A stretch of 64,000 bases of DNA from the NCBI RefSeq assembly GCF_033115175.1, contig NC_084827.1:152265701-152329700 (forward strand), written 5' to 3'. This DNA comes from Lepus europaeus. Taxonomy: Eukaryota; Chordata; Mammalia; Lagomorpha; Leporidae. The notes below the pieces were generated by a model. The model was not told where the DNA came from, made no database searches, and saw nothing but the letters and a program-made list of their open reading frames with translations. Made by a program: the position numbers and the translations under genes. Shown here in pieces: positions 39,315 through 48,838 of the stretch (position 1 is the first letter of the stretch; every line of letters starts with the position of its first letter).

Positions 39315-39655
39315 CTGGGACCTATGCTCTGGTGCAGTGGGTTAACGCCCTGGCCTGAAGCTCTAGCATCCTATATGGGCACCGGTTTGAGACCCGGCTC
39401 CTCCACTTTCCATCCAGCTCTCTGCTATGGCCTGGGAAAGCAGTATAAGATGGCCCAAGTCCTTGGGCCCTGCACCTGTGTGGGAGACCCAGAGGAAGCT
39501 CTTGGCTTCTGGCTTTGGATCAGTGCAGCTCCGGCTGTTGCAGCCAACTGGGGAGAGAACCAGCGGATGGAAGACCTGTCTCTCTCTCTCTCTGCCTCTC
39601 CTCTCTCTGCTGTGTGACTCTGACTTTCAAATAAATAAATAAATAAATAAATAAA
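39315..39655 (+). mobile_element. C-repeat SINE
   Basis: Forward copy with TSD AGAATTATTT at 39305-39314 and 39656-39665, inserted in the L1 fossil. Tail (AAAT)7. Confidence 0.92.
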
Positions 39656-39836
39656 AGAATTATTTATGTATTACTATATATAAATATATAATAATATATA
39701 TAAATATATGTCGTTATATATAAAGAATTCTATATATATATCATTGTGATATATAGAAAACCCTAAGGATTTCATCAAAGAAAGGTCAGGACTAAGAAAC
39801 AAATTCAGTAACTTCGTAAGATATAAAATCAACATA

Positions 39837-40148
39837 CACTGGCACCATGGCTCACTTGGTTAATCCTCTGCCTGTGGTGCTGGCATCCCATATGGGCACT
39901 GGGTTCTAGTCCCGGTTGCTCCTCTTCCAGTCCAGCTCTCTGTGTGGCCTGGAAAGGCAGTGGAGGATGGTCCAAGTGCTTGGGCTCCTGCACCCACATG
40001 GGAGACCAGGAGAAAGCACCTGGCTCCTGGCTTCAGATTGGTGTAGCTCTGGTCATGGCGGCCATTTGGGGGGTGAACCAATGGAAGGAAGACCTTTCTC
40101 TTTGTCTCTCTCTCTCTCACTGTCTAACTATCTGTCAAATAAAAAAAC
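39837..40148 (+). mobile_element. C-repeat SINE
   Basis: Forward copy with imperfect TSD around 'aacatac', inserted in the L1 fossil. Confidence 0.88.
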
Positions 40149-40950
40149 CAACATACAAAAATTAGTAGCATTTTTATGAATTAACAATGAATCCTGAAAA
40201 AATTCAAATAACAATCATATTTACAGAAACAGCTACAAAATTTAAAAATACATAGGGATAAATTTAACAAAGGAGATAAAAGTCTTGTTACTGAAAACTG
40301 TAATATAATGATGAAAGAAACATGAAGAAGATAACGAATAAATAGGAAAGCATTCCATGTCCATGGGTTGGAAGTATTTATATTGTTAAAATGTCCCTAT
40401 GCTCCAAGTGATAACTAGATTCAGTGCAATCCCTAGCAAAGTTCCAATGATATTTTTCACAGAGCTAAAAAAAGCAATAATAAAATTTTATGGAATCACA
40501 AAAGACTGAGCAGCCAAAGAAATCTTGAGTAAAAAAAAATTGAAGGTATCATACTAAATGATTTCAATACATATATCAAAGCTATTGTAACCAAAACAGC
40601 ATGACACTGGCATAAAAGGAAACAGACCAATGAAACAGAATAGACGGCTTAGAAATAAATCCACAAATTTATGGTCAGTTAATTTTTGACAAAGAGGCAA
40701 GAACACACAATGAGGAAAGGACAATATATGGTGTTGGGAAAACTGGATAACCACATGCAAAAGAATGAAATTACCCCTTTATCTCACACCATACAAAAAC
40801 AGTATTAAAAACTTAATGGATTAAAAACTTAAATGTAAGACCTTAAACTATAAAACTACTGGAACACAATGTAGAGCGAAAGCTTCCTGACATTGGTCTG
40901 AGTGGTGACTTCTTGGATTTGATTCTTAAGGCACAGGCAACAAAGCAAGA

Positions 40951-41295
40951 GGGGGCTGGCATTGGGGCTCAGGTGGTTAAGCCACCTGCAACTCTGGCAT
41001 CCCATACGGGTGCCAGTTCAAGTCCTAACTTCTCCTCTTCTGATCCAGCTCCCTGCTAATGTGGTTGGGAAAGCAGGGGAAGATGATGCAAGTCCTTGAT
41101 CACCTGTACCTTCCTGGGAGATTTGGATGGAGTTCCATGCTCCTGGCTTCAGCCTGGCAAGCCCTGGCTGTTGTGGTCATTTAGGGAGTGAACCAGTGGT
41201 GGAAGATCTTTCTCTCTCTCTCCCTCTCCCTCTCTCTCTTTCTCCTGCTTTCTGTAACTCTACCTTCAAAATAAATAAATAATTTTTTAAAAAGA
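40951..41295 (+). mobile_element. C-repeat SINE
   Basis: Forward copy in the L1 fossil: 'gggggctggcattggggctcaggtgg' to AAATAAATAAT. Confidence 0.87.
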
Positions 41296-41892
41296 GAGAG
41301 AAATAGAGAAATGGAATTACATCAAAACAGAAGCTTCTGCATAGAGAAACAACAGACTGGGAAAATGTTTGGAAACTATACATCTGATAAGGGGCTAATA
41401 TTCAAAAATATGTAAGGAACTCAATCATAAGAACACAAATGATTATAAAATAGACAGCTGTTTCCAAAAGAAGACCTACAAATGGCCAACAGTTATATGA
41501 AAAAATGTTCAACATCACTAATCATCAGGGAAATTTAAATTAAAATCACAATTAGAAATATCACTACCACCTGTTGGAATGGATATTATCAAAAAGATAT
41601 AATGGGCTAAAGAGGCTGCATGGAAAAGGTAACCTTTGTACAGTTGGTGGGAATGCAAATTAATACAACCATTATAGAAAATAGTATGGAGATTCCTGAA
41701 AAAGTTAAAAACAGAACTACAGTATGATCCAGCAATCCCACATCTGGGTATATATCCCAAAGGCATGAAATTAGTATGTTGAAGTGATATGCATTTTCAC
41801 GTACACTGTAACACTCTTTACAATAGCCAAGATACATCATCAACATAAATGCCCATTAGGGGATGATTGGATAAAGAAAACATGGCACCATC

Positions 41893-42514
41893 ATGAGCCA
41901 AATGGGAATACCAACAGCCAACTGCTGGATGGCTAACGTATGGTGGTCTGATAAGACTACAATACAGCTGAAAAATCCCTATCATGTAGTGACACCACAG
42001 CCATTGTTGAAGTACAGCACAACATATGACTCATGTTTGTGGTCATGCTGTTGTAAACAAATCTGTGCTGCCACATACAATTACATAGAGTGTGTAATAG
42101 TTGGTAGTGGTAATAAATGACTATGTTATTGGTTTATATATATATTTATTATACTAAACTTTTTATTATTTTTGAGTGTACATCTACTTATAAAAAAGAG
42201 GTTTACTGTAAAACAGTACGTCATGTTACCTTTGTAGCAACTTCATACATCTTGTGCTTACTCCACCTTTTGATTTTATCATTTCTCTTGTGCTTGATTT
42301 GATTTATTGTTCAACAGACCCAAGAACAGTAAGCTATACCATATCTGTGTAAGTGTGTGTGTGTGTGTGTGTCATATACTCTAGGTGTGTAGTAGGCTAT
42401 ACCATCTAGGTTTGTGTAAGTACTCTCTCTGATGTTCACATAATCATGAAATTGCCTCAGAAAACATTTCTCAGAATCTATCCTCATGGTTAAGCAACAT
42501 ATGACTGTACATAT
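41893..42514. repeat. Ancient DNA-transposon-like eutherian repeat
   Basis: 'ggtggtctgataagactacaatacagctgaaaaatccctat' and the end 'gttaagcaacatatgactgta' correspond to an abundant ancient human repeat that I recognise by sequence but cannot name. It interrupts the L1 fossil. A (GT)n tract lies inside at about 42350-42372. Confidence 0.6.
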
Positions 42515-42779
42515 ATAAACTGTCGTACTATTAAGTCTTAAAAAAGAAAGTAATTCTGTCATTTGTGACAACATGAGTGAACTTAGGAAGATATTTTTAG
42601 GCACAGAAAGACAAAGTAGGATCTCACTTACACATAGAATTTTAAGCTTGCACAAAGGAGCTCCATGTTAGAAAAATTAGGAACTTGAGCATCAAAATTA
42701 ATAGTAATGAGAAATAATGTACTGAAAGAAAGACATGAGTCTATATTGATACTCATCAATATAAAGAAAGAAGTAGAGA

Positions 42780-43118
42780 ATGGGCATTGTGGTGCAGTGG
42801 GTTAAGCTTGCAGGTTAAGTGGGTTAAGCTTGTGGGTTAAGTGGCTTAAGCACTCCAAATTGGTGTGCCAGTGCCAGTTCCAGTTCCAACTACTCCGCTT
42901 CCAATCCAATTCCCTGCTAATGAGCCTGGGAAGCTGCAGATGATGGCTTGAGTGCTTGAGTTCCTGCCACACATGTGGGAAACCCTGGTGGAGTTCCTGG
43001 CTCTTGGCTTCTGCCTGGCCCAGCCCGGGTTGTTGCAACCATTTGGGGAGTGAACCCACAATGGAAGTTCTCTTTTTTCCTCTCTTTCTTACAGTCTGTC
43101 ATTCAAATAAATATTTAA
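42780..43118 (+). mobile_element. Old C-repeat SINE with internal duplication
   Basis: The segment 'gtgggttaagcttg' near the head is repeated about three times (42797-42852). The remainder is a degenerate forward copy. Confidence 0.8.
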
Positions 43119-44480
43119 AAAACAAAGGGCAGGAAAATTTATTTTTAGTAATATACAACTAATACATATTATAAGTATAGTCTTTAACATAAGAATCATA
43201 AATAGGTGTTAGAATGAGAGTTTCTGAGAAGATATTTCACAAAGAATCTTTCTACAGATAAAATTAATTTGGAATTAAATTTGGAGTCTAGTATGAGGTG
43301 AGACCCTTAGCTGTTTTTTGTTTGTTTGTTTGTTTGTTTTTGTTTTTGTTTTTGTAAAGAAGGTAGCCAGTTTTCCATCTCATTTAGTTTTCTGTAGAAA
43401 CTAAACTGTAGGCTAACAGAGTGGATGGTTTCTTAAGGACATGAACCATGTCATGCTCACAATTTTATCCCTAACATCATACCCACCTAAGGCATACTTT
43501 GCTGGTCAAATTACTGACTCAATAACTGTTTGTTGAATATGTGTTTCCTTTTACCATATTGAGTTCTCTATACACTGGAGTCTTCTCAGCTGAGTATTCT
43601 ATTCTGTTCATATGATCTCTGGTCTATTTTATACTTTATTGTAGGGTTATGAAATGTTAACATCTGGTGGGCTAATTTTAAGAGCTGCTTCTTTTTCTTT
43701 TCCTTCTCCCTCTCCTTCTCCTTTGAAAACAGAGGCTTGGACACGGGTATGGAGTGTGGAGGAGTGTCACTGGAAAAGCAGAGGTTGAAGCTATAGTGCA
43801 AGCTACCAGGCAGGTGGGAGAAGGAGGACTAGGGGTCAGGAGGATTGAACCAGGGAAGAAGAAGCCCCTTTCTGCAAGAGATGAGGAAGCGAGGCCAGCC
43901 AGGGCAGAGGTAGATGCAGGTGAACACTGTGTGTGTGGTTGGTTTGTATGAGGTCACCCAAATAACCAAGGCTTCCTCACTTGGGTAGGAGATGAGACTC
44001 CGCTGAGAACCATAGTCAGGGTAATGGGTGTGGAGGGTGTTGGAACAGCAATAATAAGGAATGGGTGAGAAAGCTGACTGCAGACTCCTACAGTGCTTGC
44101 TCCACTGCCCACTTGGAGGTGTTGCCCTGGATTTGTACCAGTATCAACAGGCTGGCTTTGGTAGTGCTGGCAGCTGAAAAGAGAACTCAAGGAAAACTGT
44201 GTAGGGCTTTGCTTACACTATTGAGGAAGAGGATCTGCAGAACGAACTGAAATAGCACCTCCTTCTAGATTTCTCTGCGTTGCACCCTCTCCTGCCAAGC
44301 CCCACGGTTGCTGTCAGCAGGTTGTGGCACGTCTTCTGCAGTTAAGTGAGCAGCGCTGTTAGGAAGACAAAAACGACAGATCCTGCTGGCTGGGCTGAGC
44401 AAGACGGGGCTTGGTAACCCTGTTTGCTTTACTATTTACACAGCAAAACCTGAAAAGGACGATGAATTATGGCGCTCATA
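43119..44480. other. Intergenic DNA upstream of PIKFYVE
   Basis: (GTTT)n/(GTTTTT)n simple repeat at 43318-43354. The remaining ~1.1 kb has no recognised repeat or exon. Confidence 0.45.
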
Positions 44481-44484
44481 TCAC

Positions 44485-44660
44485 TTACTCTGGGTCAGGC
44501 ACTGTGCTCATTTCTTTACATGCACTGTTTCACTTCATCTAGAAAATGGGTACTATTGCTAACCCCACATGACACACCACACCTCAGAGGCCTAAAGAAA
44601 CTAGCGGTTTGTTTGGGGCCATGTGGCTAGGTATTGGCGCAATCAAGCAAGTTGGCTAAC
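44485..44660 (-). repeat. MIR relic
   Basis: 'ggtcaggcactgtgctcatttctttacatgcactgtttc' and 'ttggggccatgtggctaggta' are typical of MIR in reverse orientation. It lies just before the PIKFYVE CpG island. Confidence 0.65.
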
Positions 44661-44739
44661 AGCCCTCGCTCTGGACCACGCAAGTCAGAGTGTCAGTCCA
44701 CACGAACGCTGAGCGCAGTAACAATGAGTGCCCACAGTA

Positions 44740-45400
44740 TCAAACAATACGGTAACTGCGGTCCAGCCAGCACCCATCCGGTGCCCAAGGCCCCAGGCGC
44801 CCATCCGCTGACCCCGCACGCGTGATGCTCACGCGCACTATCGCCCTGATTTTTTTTTTCCTCCGGGAAGGCTGAGGCGGCCCGGAGCTCCAGGAGGAGG
44901 CAAGGACGACTCTATCTGGGCTCGACTCCTTCGGCCTGGGCATCTGATCCGAACGTTGTGCAGGCGGGGAGGAGAGGGCGGAGCCGGCTCCCGGGGAAAG
45001 ATTGCGGATTGGAGCGTCGGAGGGTCGGAGGGCGGAACCTCGGGGGGAAGCGAGACACCGCAGCAACCAAGTAAGCAGCTTCGCTTCCTGCCGCAACCGC
45101 CGGCGGCCGGAGGAACCCAGCCTCGCGCTGTGGGGCGGGCTTCCTGCACCTGAGCCCGGTGAAGCGGTGGCTGGGGTGGAGGGAGGCCGGCGGGTCCGGG
45201 GCGGGAAGCGCAGGTAATGGAGGGGGCCCTGGATTACGACAGGCTAGGGCCGATAGTGGGAAAAAGGCCGGTTTGGGGTTGGCTGGGGCCAGAGCAGGCG
45301 GGGGGTAAAGCTGAGGTGAAGGCGAGAGCTGGCGCTCCACAGCCTGGAGCCGGAGGCCGGCTTGCGACCGAGGCTGGACTCGGAAGGGCCGAGAACCCGT
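44740..45400. promoter_or_regulatory. PIKFYVE: CpG island / PIKFYVE promoter
   Basis: About 0.65 kb of CpG-dense, GC-rich DNA about 3.3 kb before the PIKFYVE start-codon exon. Contains GC-box-like 'agggcggagcc' (44976) and ETS-like 'cttcctg' sites (45084, 45139). No TATA box. Its position relative to the coding exons makes it the likely PIKFYVE promoter. Confidence 0.85.
44950..45213 (+). other. PIKFYVE: Candidate PIKFYVE exon 1 (5' UTR)
   Basis: Two good splice donors lie in the island: CAA|GTAAGC, exon end 45070, and CAG|GTAATG, exon end 45213. Either could join the exon 2 acceptor at 48657/48658. The transcription start was not determined. Confidence 0.5.
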
Positions 45401-46570
45401 TTCTGGAACTAGCTGGTTCTCCTGACTGGCTGGCTGTCCCTTGTCTGGGGAGTGGGCAAGGGAGCGGGAGGGGCTCTCGTGAGGAGATTCCCTCGGAAAC
45501 GTGTCAAGTCCCCTTGCTTCCCTGTTGTCCCTCCTGCCTGAACTTACTTGGCTCGTCCGATTCCTCTTCTCTCTGGGCGGATCAACTCAGGTGTGTGTCA
45601 GTGGAAAAGAAAGTTCGTGACCAACCCTAGGTTTCAAATATGCATCTGTTTCCTTAAAAGCCTGTTTCTGCCACTTCAGGCGATTCCGTTTCACTTTGTA
45701 TTTCAGTCTCTTTTTGAGGAAGAAACTCGTTTTCCCAGTTAGTGTTTTGCCTTTGCCTCGGGTGTTCCCAAGAGAAGTGTGAGAATGGGCTGTAGTGGGT
45801 ACTTTTGGGAATTTGGGGTCTTCTGTCCAGTCGAGAGGTTATCGTTAAAAGGTTGAAGAAATAGGAGAGATGCTAGCATTCCGTGAAGAGAAATTATTCC
45901 TGTGCGGCTGATATGCGTCTGTGCTGAACTGGCAAGTGTTGATTGAGTGCATTTCATGCTGTACAATTAGTTCGATTTCTGACCGGAGAGATGGTTGCGT
46001 GGTGTATCGCACTGTCTCGGTTCTGATTTACTGAATGGAATCTCGTTTCCTGCACTCGGAAGCTCCCACTGTAGGTGTTCTAACCGAAAATGTTCTTAGT
46101 TTCTTTCCCTCGAGTTGATGACAAAGATTGCACAGGTTAAGTGTCTTCTGAGAAGTAGGACTCATTTCCTGTGTCTTCCCCTTTTCTTTCTGGGAAAGAA
46201 TAGTATGGATCTCGTGGTTTTACTTCAGTGTTTCTTTTGGCGCATTGGCCAAAAATGGAACAAATATATCTTTGTCGATGGTAGCTGACATTTCTGGTGT
46301 TTAGCCATCCTGCATTATACCTAGAAATGACTGAATGATGCTTGGATTTACCATTTAAAATTTTGATATTGGCTGACAGGTTGGCTTATTTTTTTACCTT
46401 TTAATACCAGATTAGCCTTCTGTGTGGCTTTATTAGCAAGGTGGTGTGTAGTAGGTCTGTGTATATTGGTAGCCTTGAAATGAAGAGAGGTGAAGTATGG
46501 GTGATAGGTCAGAGGTCTTTGGAAAAGTGAGTTATTACTTCTAATATCCCGTGAGTTAGGAAAGAGTCCT

Positions 46571-46595
46571 AGGTTAGGTTAGGTTAGGTTAGGTT
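46571..46595 (+). repeat. (AGGTT)5 short tandem repeat
   Basis: Five perfect AGGTT units in PIKFYVE intron 1. In rotation this is TTAGG, one T short of the vertebrate telomere unit. The rest of intron 1 up to 47995 shows no recognised feature. Confidence 0.9.
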
Positions 46596-47995
46596 TATAC
46601 CAAACAGCCATTAAGCTGCCAAAGAACAAGGAGTTGGAAGATAGTTTTTCCAGGACTCTGGTGATAGTTATTAAGATTAACTCTTCTGTGTGATTGTATT
46701 TCTATTTCAGAGATTACACTTAGAGATTATTTGCTTGGTGATTTTTATCTTTGTATATTCAAAGCCAGGTAAAAGTTTTGTGTATAGCTGCCCTTTAGAA
46801 GTAATTATAAGGCTCTAGGCAGATTGCTAACTCTGCTTTTGATGTTGTTTGTGTCAAAGTAGAAGGTAGGTTGTTTTCTGAGGCCTGAGGGTTGTTACTG
46901 CTGTCACGTTATCTTTTCTTTTTTTTCAGGGCTTGCTCACTCTTTCACTTTCAAGCTTTTTCTTGGTCAGTCACCAGTTTATTTCCCAGCCCTACTATTG
47001 GGATGTATCCACTTGTGACTTTAGAAGGATTGTTGACTACTCTGAAATAGAAGATGATATTAGAGACCTCTCTTCCCCAGCTGCTTCCCCCACTCCATTT
47101 CTTTCCCCTTCCTCTTTTCCTTTTCCCTTCTGCCTCCCTCCCTTCCAGTAGACATCTATTGCCAAAATTTTAAGTCAGTGATTTTATTTTTGCTTTAATT
47201 GATTAATTAATTAGAGTATCAATTAGGTGAAGTCCTGAGTAGTCAAAGAATTCCGATGGGCTGGACCTAGAAATCTGTACAGAGCTACAAAAATAATTTT
47301 GCTATAAAAAAGAATTTTGGGATGAGACTTGGAGGTCTAGTTTTTAACTTTTCTGGTGACTATCTCTGTAACTTCCCAAGGAAGGTATTTTAGGTTCAGT
47401 GTATCTTGGTTACCTCAAAGGGAAAATGTAGTAATGAGACCAGGTCTGTGTGCCTTCCAGGATTATTGTAAAAATAAAATTAGTTGGGAGATATGATTTT
47501 GAAGGTGATAAGGATTTTATAGGATGACAATATCCTCTTTGTAAAGTGCAGATTAGATTAGAAACTATAGCATTTTTAACCAGTTCTTCATAGTTTTCTT
47601 TGAGGTATAAATCAAAATGGCAGAAAATTGTAACCCCCATCTGGTGATGCGGTTAGCTTTCCTTCTTTGATTGCATTGTGAATTTTGGTTATTTAGGACA
47701 AAAGTCCTTTAAGATCTTCCTTATAATGGCTAAATGGGATTTGGCTTAAAGAGAGAAAAAACAGATGATAGGGGAGTAGCTTGTTTGTATAGTTGTCATG
47801 GGTGATTAGGTGTAGCTTGAAGTAACTGTTGAGGTTATAGAGAAATATAATTTTAAAAAGACTATTGCTTTCTTGGGCATATATTTGTTTTTATAAAAGG
47901 GAAAATTCGAATGAGTAAAATAAGACGAATTTATATGCTTGTATTAACCAGTTTTCCACTGTAACTTTAAAAAGATAGTGTACATTCTTTTTTTC

Positions 47996-48287
47996 TAAAC
48001 ATTTATTTATTTGAAAGGCAGAGTTACAGAGAGAAAGAGAGAGAGAGATCTTCCATGTACTGGTTCACTCCCTAAATGGCTGTGACAGTCAAGGCTGAGC
48101 CAAGCTGAAGCCAGGAGCCTGAAACTTCATCGGGGTCTCTCACATGGGTGACAGTATTGGAGCCATCTTTTGCTGCTTTCCCAGTGTCTTAGTAGGGAGC
48201 TGAATCAGAATTGGAACAGCTGGGACTCAAACCAGCCCTCTGATATAGGATGTCAGGATTTAAGTGGCAGCTTAACCTGCTGTGCCC
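47996..48287 (-). mobile_element. Old C-repeat SINE
   Basis: Reverse copy in PIKFYVE intron 1: 'catttatttatttgaaaggcagag' to 'taacctgctgtgccccta'. Confidence 0.82.
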
Positions 48288-48661
48288 CTATGAATTCTCT
48301 TTTTTTCCCCCAAGAATCTTAGATATAAATGAGGTGAAAATACTCTTTTTCTCCTTTCTCATATTTAATGCCTTATCCTCAATTTTTTTAGTTTTAGTAT
48401 TTTCTATCATTTGAATATAAAGTTTAAAATGAGGTTGGCTATATAATCATATTTTTAGATGATTGAGGCATCTTTATGATCTGGACAGCTGTATTTTTAA
48501 GGCTTGATTTGGAGTATGCTAAACTATGTTTACTATTCAGTTTTCATAATTTTGCATTTTCACAGAATAAGATTTTCCAGATATTTGTATGTTGTTTGGA
48601 ATTAACTTTGGACTTGCTGAGAAACTTACATCTTTCATTGTTTCCCATGTTTTTCAGACTC

Positions 48662-48766
48662 ATGAAATGGCCACAGATGATAAAACTTCCCCAACACTGG
48701 ACTCTGCTAATGATTTGCCTCGATCTCCTACTAGTCCTTCTCATCTCACACACTTTAAACCTTTGA
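48662..48766 (+). promoter_or_regulatory. Overlapping upstream ORF at the PIKFYVE start
   Basis: An ATG at 48662-48664, 5 nt before the main ATG and in another frame, opens a 34-codon ORF ending at 48766. Its context (C at -3, A at +4) is weak, so ribosomes probably scan past it to the main start. Confidence 0.6.
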
Positions 48767-48838
48767 CCCCTGATCAGGATGAACCTCCTTTTAAATCAGC
48801 ATATAGTTCTTTTGTAAATCTCTTTCGATTTAACAAAG
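48667..48838 (+). CDS. PIKFYVE: PIKFYVE exon 2, start codon
   Basis: The exon begins at 48658 after TTTTCAG, and the ATG at 48667 has a strong context (G at -3 and +4). It encodes 57 residues (MATDDK... to NLFRFNK) plus the first base of Glu58. The donor is GTAAAA, weaker than consensus. Confidence 0.97.

Larger units (their letters stand above)
38870..42730 (+). mobile_element. Old L1 ORF2/3' region, broken by later insertions
   Basis: Pieces at about 38870-39304, 39666-39836, 40149-40950, 41296-41892 and 42530-42730 are colinear with the reverse transcriptase to 3' end of a mammalian L1. Visible signatures are 'gcagatgacgtgatcat' (the frame of an L1 F/LADD-like motif), 'aactggataaccacatgcaaaag' and 'acaacatgagtgaacttagg'. 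All frames are interrupted, so it is a fossil. Three SINEs and a DNA-transposon-like repeat were inserted later. Confidence 0.82.

Noticed and set aside
44740-45630. Several 100-140 codon ORFs on both strands in the PIKFYVE CpG island
   Set aside because: Same GC-rich artefact: overlapping frames on both strands with low-complexity Pro/Arg/Ala content and no homology that I recognise.
46929-47151. Possible extra PIKFYVE 5' exon after 'ttttttcag' at 46929
   Set aside because: The acceptor is followed by an open frame, but no supporting donor or known 5' UTR similarity was found.
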